In this document: in pieces, positions 35,043 through 47,181 of the stretch | How the letters are laid out: each line of letters starts with the position of its first letter | Numbering within the stretch: the first letter of the stretch is position 1 | From: Candidatus Accumulibacter conexus | GTDB taxonomy: Bacteria > Pseudomonadota > Gammaproteobacteria > Burkholderiales > Rhodocyclaceae | Direction of reading: 5' to 3' | Assembly: GCA_017592775.1 (NCBI GenBank) | Contig: JAGFNJ010000007.1 | Span: 1 to 64,000, forward strand | Length of the DNA: 64,000 nt | The notes under the pieces: model-generated | Database searches by the model: none | What the model was told of the DNA's origin: nothing | Seen by the model: only the letters and a program-made list of their open reading frames with translations | Program-made: the position numbers and the translations under genes

Positions 35043-36815
35043 CTACATCGATTCCGGACAACTGACGCCGAGAATCGACATGCCGTTGCGGATCACCTGC
35101 CGCACGGCTGCGGCCAGCGCCACGCGCGCCTCGCGTACCGCCGACGCATCGACCAGGATGCGCTCGGCATTGTAGTAGCTGTGGAATTCGGCTGCCAGTT
35201 CCTTCAGATAGAAGGCGACGAGATGCGGCGCGAGTTCGGCAGCGGCCTGCTCGACGACCTCGGGAAACTCGCCCAGTCTGGTCGCCAGGGCCAGCTCGCG
35301 CGGACCCTCGAGGCTCTCGAGGTCGACCGCCGCGAGACTCTCGACGTCGCCGCCCCAGAGCCCGAGCAGCGAACAGACCCGTGCGTGTGCATACTGGATG
35401 TAGTAGACCGGATTGTCGTTCGACTGGCTCTTGGCGAGATCGAGGTCGAAATCGAGGTGCTGATCGGATTTGCGCAGCACGTAGAAGAAGCGGCAGGCGT
35501 CGCGACCGACGTCTTCGCGCAACGTCCGCAGGGTGACGAAATCCCCGGCGCGGGTCGACATCTGCGCCTTCCAGCCGGAGCGATAGAGGACGGCGAACTG
35601 TACCAGCGCGACTTCGAGGATCGCTGCGTCGATGCCGAGCGCGGCGAGCGCGCCGCGGACGCGCGGAATGTAGCCGTGGTGATCGGCGCCCCAGACGTTG
35701 ATCAAGCGCTCGAAGCCCCTTTCGCACTTGTTCAGGTGGTAGGCGATGTCGGACGCGAAATAGGTATAGAGGCCGTTTTCGCGCTGCAGGACGCGATCCT
35801 TCTCGTCGCCGAAGGTCGTTGAACGGAACCAGCGGGCACCGTCCTGCAGGTAGACATGGCCGGCCTTCTGCAGTCGCTCGACGCAGCGCGCGACGAGGCC
35901 GGTGGCAAACAGCGACTGTTCCGAAAACCAGACGTCGAAGTGCACCCCGGTTTCTTCGAGATCGCTGCGGCAGTCGGCGAGCTGCTCGGCAAGCACGAAG
36001 TCGTGCACGTACTTCCAGTCCTCGCCGAGCAGCCGGCGGGCGTTGGCGATCAGGGCGTCGAGGTGGGTCTCCCGCTGCCGCGCGGCTTCGGCGTCGGTGC
36101 GCAAGGCGTCCGGCAAGCCGGGGGTGCCGGACGCGAGCTGCGCCAGAGGCCGCTGATAGCGCTCGCCATGCGCTGCCCGCATCTGCCGCGCCATGTCGCG
36201 CACGTAGTCGCCCTGATAGGCATTCGGCGGAAAGGCCACGTGTCCTGCCGCCGGCCCGCCGAGTTCGAGGTAGCGCAACCAGGTCGACAGCGCCAGGATG
36301 TCCATCTGCCGACCCGCGTCATTGACGTAATACTCGCTGGTGACACTCCAGCCGGCGAAGGCAAGCAGCTTGGCGAGACTGTCGCCGTAGGCGGCTCCGC
36401 GACCATGGCCGACATGCAGCGGGCCGGTCGGATTGGCGGATACGAACTCGACGAGAGCCGTCCTGCCACCGCCGCTCGTTGCCCGGCCGAAGCTCGTTCC
36501 CTGCTGCAGGATGCCGCGCAGCATCTGGCGACGCGCAGCCGGCGTCAGGTGGAAGTTGATGAAGCCGGCGCCGGCGACTTCGGTCCGGTCGACCAGCGAC
36601 GAGTACGGCAATTCCGAAAGCAGGAGCTGCGCCAGTTGGCGCGGGTTGCGTTTCAGGGAACGCGCCAGTTGCAGCGCCAGATTGCAGGAAAAATCGCCAT
36701 GCGATGCCTGCTTCGGGCGCTCGATGTGGATCTCGCTGTCGCCCTCGGCGGGTGCCACACTCAGCAGCGCGGCGCGCATCAGCTCGGCAAGCTGCAGTTT
36801 CAGGTCGGAACTCAT
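35043..36815 (-). CDS. argS: Arginyl-tRNA synthetase
   Basis: A 590-residue class I synthetase. The N-terminal additional domain carries KQASHGDFSCNLALQLARSL; the HIGH-type motif is ANPTGPLHVGHGRGAAYGDS; WGADHHGYIPRVRGALAALG and the C-terminal anticodon-binding domain (YAHARVCSLLGLW, LVAFYLKELAAEFHSYYNAE, RVALAAAVRQVIRNGMSILG) are typical of ArgRS. Length is normal. The start at 36815 gives MSSDLKLQL. It lies 20 bp upstream of the SPOR gene, probably co-transcribed. Confidence 0.96.
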   Translation of the reverse strand: MSSDLKLQLAELMRAALLSVAPAEGDSEIHIERPKQASHGDFSCNLALQLARSLKRNPRQLAQLLLSELPYSSLVDRTEVAGAGFINFHLTPAARRQMLRGILQQGTSFGRATSGGGRTALVEFVSANPTGPLHVGHGRGAAYGDSLAKLLAFAGWSVTSEYYVNDAGRQMDILALSTWLRYLELGGPAAGHVAFPPNAYQGDYVRDMARQMRAAHGERYQRPLAQLASGTPGLPDALRTDAEAARQRETHLDALIANARRLLGEDWKYVHDFVLAEQLADCRSDLEETGVHFDVWFSEQSLFATGLVARCVERLQKAGHVYLQDGARWFRSTTFGDEKDRVLQRENGLYTYFASDIAYHLNKCERGFERLINVWGADHHGYIPRVRGALAALGIDAAILEVALVQFAVLYRSGWKAQMSTRAGDFVTLRTLREDVGRDACRFFYVLRKSDQHLDFDLDLAKSQSNDNPVYYIQYAHARVCSLLGLWGGDVESLAAVDLESLEGPRELALATRLGEFPEVVEQAAAELAPHLVAFYLKELAAEFHSYYNAERILVDASAVREARVALAAAVRQVIRNGMSILGVSCPESM

Positions 36816-37088
36816 CGCGGTCCATCGTTTCGGGAATCGGGTCAAGCTGCTGATTATACGACGCCGGCCTCGCCAGCGGGCCACCGCAGCGCCGCGATGG
36901 GACCGGACGCTGCAGCTTTCCCGTCAGCGGCACCGCCGGTCCCCGTTCGCAGGCATGACGCCAGCTGCCTCCTCCGGCCAGGAGCACGACGCGATGGGGC
37001 GCGTGCGCGGGGAAGTGTTGGCGAATCCACAGCCGCGACCGTTTGTGTGTAAACTCGCCGTTTGCCGACCGACCCGTTCCCGCCCGCC

Positions 37089-38621
37089 GTGCGACTCCTT
37101 CGCCTCGCCAAAATCCTCAGCATTGCGAGCCGCTACGGCCTCGACGAGATGATCCTCGAGCACGAGCCGAGCGGGCGCCTGGCCGCACTGTCGCGGACCC
37201 TGCACTTCTGGCGCCGCTTCGATACGCCGTCGGCCGTCCGCCTGCGGCTGGCACTCGAATCGCTCGGCCCGATCTTCGTCAAGTTCGGCCAGGTGCTGTC
37301 GACCCGGCGCGACCTCCTGCGAACGGACATCGCCGACGAGCTGGCGAAGCTGCAGGACAGGGTGCCGCCGTTCTCTTCCGAACTCGCCCTGGCCGAGATC
37401 GAGAAGGCCTATGGCCGACCGGCCAGAGAGGTTTTTGCCGAGTTCGACGCGACGCCGGTGGCGAGCGCGTCGATCGCGCAGGTGCATTTCGCCCGCCTGC
37501 GACCGGAGGACGGTGGGCACGAGGTCGCCGTCAAGGTGCTGCGACCGGGAATGCACGCCGTCATCGCCAATGATCTGGCATTGCTCGAGACACTCGCCGC
37601 CGCACTCGAGAAGGCGTGGCCGGACGGCAAGCGACTGAAGCCGCGCGAAGTGGTGGGCGAATTCGCCAAGTACCTCTACGACGAACTCGACCTGATGCGC
37701 GAGGCCGCCAACTGCTCGCAGTTGCGGCGCAACTTCAGCGGCTCGCGGCTGCTGCAGGTGCCCGAAGTCTACTGGGACCAGTGCACGACGACGGTGATGG
37801 TCATGGAGCGGATGCGCGGCATCCCGATCAGCCAGACCGAGGCATTGGTCGCTGCCGGCATCGATCTCGCCGCGCTGTCGCGCGCCGGCGTCGAGATCTT
37901 CTTCACGCAGGTCTTTCGCGATGGTTTCTTCCACGCCGACATGCACCCGGGCAACATCTTCATCGCCACCGACGCCACCCACCACGGCAGCTACATCGCC
38001 CTCGACTTCGGCATCGTCGGCACCCTGACCGACAACGACAAGAACTATCTGGCGCAGAACTTCCTCGCTTTCTTCCAGCGCGATTACAAGCGCGTCGCGA
38101 CGGCACACATCGAGGCCGGCTGGGCGCCACCCGAGACACGGGCGGACGAGTTCGAGGCGGCGATCCGCGCCGTCTGCGAACCGATTTTCGACCGGCCACT
38201 GCACGAGATCTCGTTCGGCCGCGTCCTCTTGCGCCTGTTCCAGACCTCGCGCCGCTTCAACGTCGAGATCCAGCCGCAACTGGTGATGCTGCAGAAGACC
38301 CTGCTCAACATCGAGGGTCTCGGCCGTCAGCTCGATCCCAACCTCGACCTGTGGAAGACTGCCAAGCCCTTCCTCGAACGCTGGATGAGCGAACAGCTCG
38401 GGCGACGCGCCTTTCACCGCGGCGTGCAGCAGGAGGCTCCGTACTGGGCGCGTACCCTGCCGCAACTGCCGCGGCTGGTCTATCAGGCCCTTGCCGCCCG
38501 CCGCGAGCCTGACCTGACGCCGCTGCTGGCCGAACTGGCGCGGGCGCAGCGGCAACAGCGGCGGCTGCTGGCGCTGATCGCCGTCCTCCTGACGGCGCTG
38601 CTGATCGGCCAGTATCTGTGA
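37089..38621 (+). CDS. ubiB: UbiB-family ABC1 kinase-like ubiquinone biosynthesis protein
   Basis: A roughly 510-residue atypical kinase of the ABC1/ADCK/UbiB family. [20 protein letters not shown] (the KxGQ motif), [19 protein letters not shown] (Ala-rich loop replacing the P-loop), [25 protein letters not shown] and [10 protein letters not shown] are diagnostic. The C-terminus has a membrane segment ([18 protein letters not shown]). UbiB supports ubiquinone synthesis, probably by ATP-driven extraction of membrane-bound intermediates. The start is uncertain: GTG 37089 ([10 protein letters not shown]) is reported, TTG 37062 is possible; neither has a clear ribosome site. Confidence 0.92.
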   Translation: MRLLRLAKILSIASRYGLDEMILEHEPSGRLAALSRTLHFWRRFDTPSAVRLRLALESLGPIFVKFGQVLSTRRDLLRTDIADELAKLQDRVPPFSSELALAEIEKAYGRPAREVFAEFDATPVASASIAQVHFARLRPEDGGHEVAVKVLRPGMHAVIANDLALLETLAAALEKAWPDGKRLKPREVVGEFAKYLYDELDLMREAANCSQLRRNFSGSRLLQVPEVYWDQCTTTVMVMERMRGIPISQTEALVAAGIDLAALSRAGVEIFFTQVFRDGFFHADMHPGNIFIATDATHHGSYIALDFGIVGTLTDNDKNYLAQNFLAFFQRDYKRVATAHIEAGWAPPETRADEFEAAIRAVCEPIFDRPLHEISFGRVLLRLFQTSRRFNVEIQPQLVMLQKTLLNIEGLGRQLDPNLDLWKTAKPFLERWMSEQLGRRAFHRGVQQEAPYWARTLPQLPRLVYQALAARREPDLTPLLAELARAQRQQRRLLALIAVLLTALLIGQYL

Positions 38622-38658
38622 GTTCAACGCCTACCGTGACAACCCAGGGAGAATCTTC

Positions 38659-39783
38659 ATGCAGCGCGTCGCGATCAGTGGCAGCGGCCTTCACACCGCA
38701 CCCCACATCATCAGCAACGAGGAACTGGTCAACTCGTACAACGCCCACGCCCGGCACTTCAACGAAGTCAACGCGCAGCGGATAGCGGCCGGCGAGATCG
38801 CCGCGCGCGAGGAATCGAGCGTCGACTTCATCGAGAAGGCTTCCGGCATCAGCCGTCGTTACGTCATGGACAAGGAGGGGGTGCTCGATCCGCAGCGCAT
38901 GCGCCCGTGCTTCGTTCCGCGGCGCAACGACGAGCTTTCGCTGCAGGCGGAAATCGCCGTCGACGCCGGCCGGCAGGCACTGGCGGCTGCCGGCCGCAAT
39001 CCGGCCGACATCGATGCCGTGATCTGCGCCGCTTCCAACATGCAGCGGCCATACCCGGCGATGGCGGTCGAGATCCAGCACGCCCTCGGCATTCGCCAGG
39101 GCTACGCGTTCGACATGAACGTCGCCTGCTCGTCGGCGACCTTCGCCCTCGACATCGCGCTCAACGCCGTGCGCTGCGGCAGCGCACGGCGCGTGCTGGT
39201 CGTCGATCCGGAGATCTGCTCGGCGCATCTCGCCTGGCAGGATCGCGACTGCCACTTCATCTTCGGCGACGTGTGCACGGCGATCGTCGTCGAGGGGTTG
39301 CCACCGGAGCCGACGGCGAATTCGTGGGAAATCCTCGGCAGCAGGCTGGCGACCAGCTTTTCCAACAACATCCGCAACAACGCCGGCTTCATGTCGCGCT
39401 GCGAGGACCGGGACCCGGGCGACCGTGATCAGCTCTTCGTCCAGGAAGGCCGCAAGGTGTTCAAGGAGGTCTGCCCGATGGCCGCCGAACACATCACCCG
39501 CCATCTAGCGACACTCGACCTGCAGCCGGCGCAGGTGCGCCGCTTCTGGCTGCACCAGGCGAATCTGGCGATGAACCAGTTGATCGGCCGCCGCCTGCTC
39601 GGCCGTGCGGCGACTGCCGACGAAGCCCCGGTGATCCTCGACGAGTTCGCCAACACCGCCTCGGCCGGCTCGATCATCAGCTTTCACCGCCACAACGCCG
39701 ACCTCGCCCGCGGTGATCTCGGCGTCATCTGCTCCTTCGGCGCCGGCTACTCGATCGGCAGCCTGATCGTCCGCAAGTGCTGA
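38659..39783 (+). CDS. Beta-ketoacyl-ACP synthase III-like enzyme
   Basis: A 374-residue thiolase-fold condensing enzyme. The catalytic triad is Cys157 (NVACSSATFALDIAL), His299 (RRFWLHQANLAMNQ) and Asn332 (EFANTASAGSIIS), the KAS III pattern. The protein is some 50 residues longer than FabH, with an inserted region between about 30 and 90 (HFNEVNAQRIAAGEIAAREE). It belongs to the long FabH-like group found in beta/gammaproteobacteria, likely for starting fatty acid or special acyl chain synthesis. There are no fab genes nearby. Its TGA at 39781-39783 coincides with the left end of a 145-bp repeat element. Confidence 0.88.
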   Translation: MQRVAISGSGLHTAPHIISNEELVNSYNAHARHFNEVNAQRIAAGEIAAREESSVDFIEKASGISRRYVMDKEGVLDPQRMRPCFVPRRNDELSLQAEIAVDAGRQALAAAGRNPADIDAVICAASNMQRPYPAMAVEIQHALGIRQGYAFDMNVACSSATFALDIALNAVRCGSARRVLVVDPEICSAHLAWQDRDCHFIFGDVCTAIVVEGLPPEPTANSWEILGSRLATSFSNNIRNNAGFMSRCEDRDPGDRDQLFVQEGRKVFKEVCPMAAEHITRHLATLDLQPAQVRRFWLHQANLAMNQLIGRRLLGRAATADEAPVILDEFANTASAGSIISFHRHNADLARGDLGVICSFGAGYSIGSLIVRKC

Positions 39784-39927
39784 GAGGTTGTGAAGAAATC
39801 GTCGCGAGCAGGCCGAGATGCAAGGCGCGATGGAGCGAACGACGAGACATATCAAGTGGATAGGCGAGGAGTGAGCGACTGAGCAACGCAGCAGATCGGT
39901 TACGCAGTAGATCTATTCACAACCTCT
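39783..39927. repeat. 145-bp inverted-repeat element, copy 2
   Basis: This copy has the same length as 8210-8354, with about 10 substitutions and no gaps. It starts AGAGGTTGTGAAG and ends CACAACCTCT. As in copy 1, the first base is the last base of a TGA stop codon, and CACAACCTC is followed by TGA. Confidence 0.87.
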
Positions 39928-40229
39928 GAGAGCATGGGGCAACGCTACCGGTGACCGACGGCCCGAAGGGGCGCCGGTCACGGGGTTGCGGATCGGCGGT
40001 CAGCACCGCGCGAACCGGTTGCCCGTTGGCCCTTCGCGCGTCGAGGTCGGCAATTCGCGGGGGACTCATTCCATGGTTTCATTGACATAGGTCAAGACCA
40101 CTGCAGCGAGGATGGTTATATTGCCGGCGTGGCGAGCAGCGCCACTTCCCTGGGCGCCGAACCGGGTCGATGTCGACCCTTGCGCATTCGTTCTGCGCCC
40201 TGCCTTGCTCACTCAGTCAGGGAGTCTTC
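39928..40229. other. Upstream region of the cytochrome c peroxidase gene
   Basis: About 300 bp between the repeat element and the peroxidase gene. It holds the FNR/ANR-type promoter at 40082-40122 and no recognisable gene. Confidence 0.6.
40082..40122 (+). promoter_or_regulatory. FNR/ANR-type promoter of the cytochrome c peroxidase gene
   Basis: TTGACATAGGTCAA at 40082-40095 is a symmetric FNR/ANR/DNR-type box (TTGAC-N4-GTCAA). A -10-like TATATT is at 40117-40122. The centre of the box is 33.5 bp from the end of the -10, the same geometry as at ubiU, and implies an activator site about 41 bp before the transcription start. Peroxidases of this family are often under FNR/ANR control. Confidence 0.7.
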
Positions 40230-41222
40230 ATGAAAATTCGTATCCTCGTCGCCTGCCTGGCGATGGTTGGCAGCTCGGTCGCCTGGAGTGCGGCCAACGA
40301 GCCAATTCAGCCGATCCCGGCGGTAAAGGTCACCAACCCGGCGTTGGTGGAACTGGGCAAGAAGCTCTACTTCGACCCCCGCCTGTCCAAGTCAGGTTTC
40401 ATCTCCTGCAATTCCTGCCACAACCTCTCGATGGGGGGATCGGACAACCTGAAGACGTCGATCGGCCACAACTGGCAGAAGGGCCCGATCAACTCGCCGA
40501 CGGTGCTCAACTCGAGCCTCAACGTCGCCCAGTTCTGGGACGGCCGTGCCAAGGATCTCAAGGCACAGGCCGCTGGCCCGATCGCGAATCCTGGCGAGAT
40601 GGCTTTCACGCACGAACTGGCAGTCAGTCTGCTGCAGTCGATCCCGGGCTATACAGCCGAATTCAAGAAGGTCTTCGGTTCGGACAAGGTCGACGTGGAC
40701 CGCATCACCCAGGCGATCGCCGCCTTCGAGGAAACGCTGGCGACCCCGAATTCGCGCTTCGACCAGTGGCTGAAGGGTAACAGGAAGGCGCTGACGAAGT
40801 GGGAACTTGAAGGCTATCAGTTGTTCAAGGACAGCGGTTGCGTTGCCTGTCACAATGGCCCGGCGGTAGGGGGCAACTCGTTCCAGAAGATGGGCGTCGT
40901 CGAACCCTACAAGGCGACCAGCCCGGCCGAAGGGCGCGTCGCCGTCACCGGCAAGGATGCAGACCGCTTCAACTTCAAGGTGCCGACGTTGCGCAACGTC
41001 GAGCTGACCTATCCCTACTTCCATGACGGCGCTGCCGACACCCTGTCGGAAGCGGTAGAGACCATGGGCCGGGTGCAGCTCGGCAAGAAGTTCAGCCCCG
41101 AGGAGAACGCGAAGATCGTCGCCTTCCTGAAAACGCTGACCGGCGACCAGCCCAGCTTCAAGATTCCCCTCTTGCCGCCATCCGCCGACAGCACGCCACG
41201 GCCGACACCTTTCGACAAGTAA
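40230..41222 (+). CDS. ccp: Di-haem cytochrome c peroxidase
   Basis: A 330-residue periplasmic protein of the CcpA/MauG family. The signal peptide is MKIRILVACLAMVGSSVAWS, cleaved near SAA. Two c-type haem sites: Cys60-x2-Cys63-His64 (SCNSCHNLS) and Cys204-x2-Cys207-His208 (GCVACHNG). Conserved GPINSPTVLNSSLN, FWDGRAKDLKAQA and VPTLRNVELTYPYFHDG follow family pattern. It reduces H2O2 to water using electrons from small cytochromes. GGGAG precedes the ATG 40230. An intrinsic terminator follows. Confidence 0.94.
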   Translation: MKIRILVACLAMVGSSVAWSAANEPIQPIPAVKVTNPALVELGKKLYFDPRLSKSGFISCNSCHNLSMGGSDNLKTSIGHNWQKGPINSPTVLNSSLNVAQFWDGRAKDLKAQAAGPIANPGEMAFTHELAVSLLQSIPGYTAEFKKVFGSDKVDVDRITQAIAAFEETLATPNSRFDQWLKGNRKALTKWELEGYQLFKDSGCVACHNGPAVGGNSFQKMGVVEPYKATSPAEGRVAVTGKDADRFNFKVPTLRNVELTYPYFHDGAADTLSEAVETMGRVQLGKKFSPEENAKIVAFLKTLTGDQPSFKIPLLPPSADSTPRPTPFDK

Positions 41223-41239
41223 GGCCCAGCCTTGTCCCC

Positions 41240-41275
41240 GCAACGCCCCGCTTCGTGCCGGGGCGTTGCTCTTTC
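41240..41275 (+). terminator. Intrinsic terminator of the peroxidase gene
   Basis: GCAACGCCCCG at 41240-41250 pairs perfectly with CGGGGCGTTGC at 41259-41269, with an 8-nt loop and TCTTT after the stem. It lies 17 bp past the peroxidase stop codon. Confidence 0.9.
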
Positions 41276-41468
41276 GTGGTGGGCTGATTCAGCTCGCCGG
41301 CGATCCGCTCACCGGCTACGCTTCGTTGGTCCGTGGGACGCCGTTCGCTGCCGGGTGTGCGGCAGCGTCAATCGGTGACTCGACGGCAACGATGCATGCT
41401 TCCCTGGCGCGGCGCCTCGCTGCGGGCCGGCGCCTTCTTCCCTTGTGACTGGGACGAGTGCGGCAATG

Positions 41469-42683
<1,215 letters not shown>

Positions 42684-43089
42684 GCCGTCCTCGTGTGTCT
42701 GGATTGCTTCTCGTGAGAGGGGATTTCTGCTCGACCGCGCGGCCCCTCGTTTCGCGGGCGCATGGATCAAGTGCAGCGGCGGATTCTAACGCATTCCCAT
42801 CCAGCCATCGACCGACTGCGACGCCACCGCTGAACCGCGTGCGCCCGCAGGCCAGTCTCCGCAGCCGGCTCGGCGTCCGTTTCTCGCTGGCCCGTGAAAT
42901 GCTGGCCCGGCGCGGCCGGAAGATGGCCAGCGGCCGCATCCTGGCAGCCAGCGTGGCGACGCCGCAAAGACCCGGCAATGCGGCGAGATCAGCCGGGCGA
43001 TGAGCGAGCGGCGCCCGCTGCCCGCGCAGGAAAAGGTAGCCGCGCCGCAGGGCGGCTACCGTGACTGTCTGGCGACGCGGCGACGGCGT
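42684..43089. other. Intergenic stretch of about 400 bp upstream of tyrS
   Basis: The frames here are Arg/Ser-rich with no ribosome site or family features. The tyrS promoter and the end of the ferredoxin transcript must lie here, but I see no clear hairpin or box. Confidence 0.4.
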
Positions 43090-44412
<1,323 letters not shown>

Positions 44413-44426
<14 letters not shown>

Positions 44427-45708
44427 CGACGACGGTGACCAGATGTGCTGCCGGCAGCCGGCGGGCAAAAGCAGCCTGGATCTCGGCAGCCGTCACGCGC
44501 TCGATGTTCTCCGGATAGCGGTCGAGATAGTCGAGCGGCAGGTCGTAGAAGGCGATCATCGCCACATTCTCCAGAATCTTGCGATTGCTGTCGAGGCGCA
44601 GAGGAAAGCTGCCGACGAGATTCTGCTTCGCCGCCAGCAATTCGGTTTCGCTCGGCCCGTGTGCCAGGAATTCGGCAAGGGTTGCCCGCGTCACCTGCAG
44701 GGCCTCAGCGGCCTGCCCCCTGCGCGTCTGCAGACCGATCTGAAACGGGCCCGGCTGCTGCAGCGGCAGAAAGTAGCTGTGCACGCTGTAGGCGAGCCCG
44801 CGCTTGTCGCGCACTTCCTTCACCAGTCGCGAAACGAAACCGCCACCACCGAGTGAGTAGTTGCCGACCGCCAGCGGAAAGAAATCCGGATCGCCCCGCT
44901 TGAGTGCTGGCATGCCGATCAGCAGGTGCGACTGCGCCGCCGGATGGGCGATCCGCTCCTCGCCGCCGGCCGGCAGTTGCGGCAACGGCAAGTCGGCGAC
45001 GGCTGCTGGCGCCGGCAAACCGCTGCTCAAGCGCTCTGCGAGCGCCTCGGCCTCGGCACGCGAAAGATCGCCGACGATGGCGATGGTGGCCGAGCGCGCG
45101 CCGTAGTGGGTCGCATGAAAGGCGAGAACGTCGTCACGCAGCAGCGCCGCCAGCGATTCCGGCGTCGCCTGTCGCCCATAGGGATGCGCGGGATACATCG
45201 CTGCCCAGAAGGCCTTGCTGGCGATCACGTCGGGACGCGTCAGCGATTCCCTGAGGGCGGCGAGCGAGCGCGCCTTCTCGCGCTCGAAGGCGGCGGCGGG
45301 AAAGGTTGGCGCAGCGATGATGGCGCGCAACAGTTCGAACGCGGGGGCGCGCTTGTCGGCCATCGACAGGGTGCGCAGGGTCAGCGACGTGCGGTCGAGA
45401 TCGACACCACCGGACAGCCGCGCGCCGAGGTCGGCCAGCCGGCTGGCGATCTCGGTCTCGTCCATGCCGGCGGCGCCGAGGTCGATCAGCGAACGCGTCA
45501 GGCCGGCGACGCCTTCCCTGCCCACCGGTTCGCGCGCCGCGCCGGCAGCGAAATCGAGCTGCAGGTCGATGATCGGCAGGCTGTGGTCCTCGACGAACAG
45601 GACCCGTGTTCCGGCGGGAGTCTGCCAGCGCTCGATCTTCGGCCCGGCGTGCGCGAGCTGCGCGCAGAGAAGCAGACAGAAGGCGAGCAGCAGCTTGCGT
45701 GGGGTCAT
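44413..45708 (-). CDS. M16-family peptidase-like protein, non-catalytic partner
   Basis: A 431-residue exported M16-fold protein with a signal peptide (MTPRKLLLAFCLLLCAQLAH, cleavage after AHA). The zinc motif HxxEH is absent: the equivalent region reads REGVAGLTRSLIDLGAAG. The second half contains LGGGGFVSRLVKEVRDKRGL, with the R/Y-type substrate-contact region typical of M16 partners. It follows the catalytic M16 gene by 11 bp, so the two probably form a periplasmic heterodimer of the mitochondrial-processing-peptidase type. Physiological substrates are unknown. Confidence 0.9.
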
Positions 45709-45719
45709 CGGATGCTCAC

Positions 45720-47087
45720 TCAGTGGCGGGGAACGAACGGCGACCGCGGCCGCGGGTTCGCCGGCAAGGGCTGCGGGTCGAGTTCGGCGACCGTCAGCGC
45801 CTCGTCGCCGAAGTACTTCCTGGCAACCGCCTGCACCTGTTCGCGGCTGACTTCCTGCAGCTTGTCGATCAGCCGCCGATTCAGGTTGTACGGGATACCC
45901 GCGGATTCCAGTTGGCCGATCTCCATCGCCTGCGCGAAGATCGAATCGAGCTTGTAGATCTGGCTGGCGATCAGTTGTGCCTTGGCTCTCGCCAGTTCCT
46001 CGGCGCTGACGCCCTCTTCCTGCACCCGCGCCAGTTCGGCGCGCAGGCCGGCTTCGAGTTCGCCACGGCCACGACCAGCGCTTGGCGCGCCGTGCAGGTG
46101 AAAGATCCCCGGACCGCGCGCGGTCGAGTCGTAGCTGGCACCGGCACTCACCGCCAGTCGCTGCTCGCGCACCAGATGGCGGTTCAAGCGGGCAGCATCG
46201 TGGCCCGCGAGCACCGCCGCCAGCATCTCGAGGGCATAGGGATCGACGTCCCGCTCGACGTCGCGTATCACCGGCACCTTGTAGGCCATCATCACCACCG
46301 GCAGGTCTGCGGGCGCCTTCACCGTCAGGCGCCGGATGCCGGCCTGTGGCGGTTCCTCCTGCGGCTTCCTGACCGGCAGCGTGCGCGCCGGCAGGACGCC
46401 ATAGTACTGCTCGGCAAGACGGAAGACCTCCTGATGATCCACGTCACCGACGACGACGAGGTAGGCGTTGTTGGGCGCGTACCAGTCGTCGTACCAGGCG
46501 CGGGCATCGCTCACCGTCATGCTCTGCAGATCGGTCATCCAGCCGATGATCGGCACGCGATACGGATGCACCTGAAAGGCAACGGCATTGAGCTTTTCGT
46601 ACAGCAGCGCCTGCGGCTGGTCCTCGGTTCGCAGCCGGCGCTCCTCCATGACGACCCGGATCTCCTGCGCGAACTCCTTCTCGTCGAGGCTCAGGTGGCG
46701 CATGCGGTCCGCCTCAAGCTGCATCATTTCCGGCAGCTTCAGTTTCGGCACCTGCTGGAAATAGGCGGTGTAGTCGCGACTCGTGAACGCGTTGTCGCGC
46801 CCACCGGCGGCGGCGACGCGGCGATTGAACTCGCCCGGACCGGCGGTCGGCGTTCCCTTGAACATCATGTGTTCGAGGACGTGCGCGACGCCGGTTCTAC
46901 CGCTGCTTTCGTCCATGCTGCCGGCGCGATACCAGACCATGTGCGCCACCGTCGGCGCCCGGCGATCCTCCTTGACGATGACCCGCAGGCCATTCGCCAG
47001 TTGCCGCTCGTGCGGGTTTGCCCAGGCTGCCGCGGCCGTCGTCAGGGCCAGGAGCAGGGCAATCGGTGGTGCGTAGCGCATGGGCAT
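45720..47087 (-). CDS. M16-family zinc metallopeptidase, catalytic subunit
   Basis: A 455-residue exported peptidase. The signal peptide is MPMRYAPPIALLLALTTAAA, with cleavage near AWA. The inverted zinc motif HVLEH is at 69-73 (GVAHVLEHMMFKGT), with the distal Glu at about 148-149 (RVVMEERRLR). The C-terminal half has the second M16 fold (LVREQRLAVSAGASYDSTAR). It pairs with the non-catalytic gene downstream. The gene is divergent from ftsY, 94 bp apart, the usual place of this pair in betaproteobacteria. Confidence 0.93.
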   Translation of the reverse strand: MPMRYAPPIALLLALTTAAAAWANPHERQLANGLRVIVKEDRRAPTVAHMVWYRAGSMDESSGRTGVAHVLEHMMFKGTPTAGPGEFNRRVAAAGGRDNAFTSRDYTAYFQQVPKLKLPEMMQLEADRMRHLSLDEKEFAQEIRVVMEERRLRTEDQPQALLYEKLNAVAFQVHPYRVPIIGWMTDLQSMTVSDARAWYDDWYAPNNAYLVVVGDVDHQEVFRLAEQYYGVLPARTLPVRKPQEEPPQAGIRRLTVKAPADLPVVMMAYKVPVIRDVERDVDPYALEMLAAVLAGHDAARLNRHLVREQRLAVSAGASYDSTARGPGIFHLHGAPSAGRGRGELEAGLRAELARVQEEGVSAEELARAKAQLIASQIYKLDSIFAQAMEIGQLESAGIPYNLNRRLIDKLQEVSREQVQAVARKYFGDEALTVAELDPQPLPANPRPRSPFVPRH

Positions 47088-47097
47088 GGTTCGCTTC

Positions 47098-47106
47098 TGT
47101 TAGAAT
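47098..47106 (+). promoter_or_regulatory. Extended -10 promoter (TGTTAGAAT) before ftsY
   Basis: TGTTAGAAT at 47098-47106 carries TG before a -10-like TAGAAT, identical to the nine bases before diaA. Transcription would start near 47113, about 70 bp ahead of the ftsY ATG. Confidence 0.45.
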
Positions 47107-47181
47107 TTCCGCGTGTCGGTGAATCGGCCGGCATCTTACCACCGCCTGCGCTTCCGGGCGCCCTTGAGACAGCCTCGCCCC

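Noticed and set aside
37062-37088. TTG start for ubiB at 37062
   Set aside because: No ribosome site and a Pro-rich lead-in; GTG 37089 gives the family-like N-terminus. Neither is well supported.
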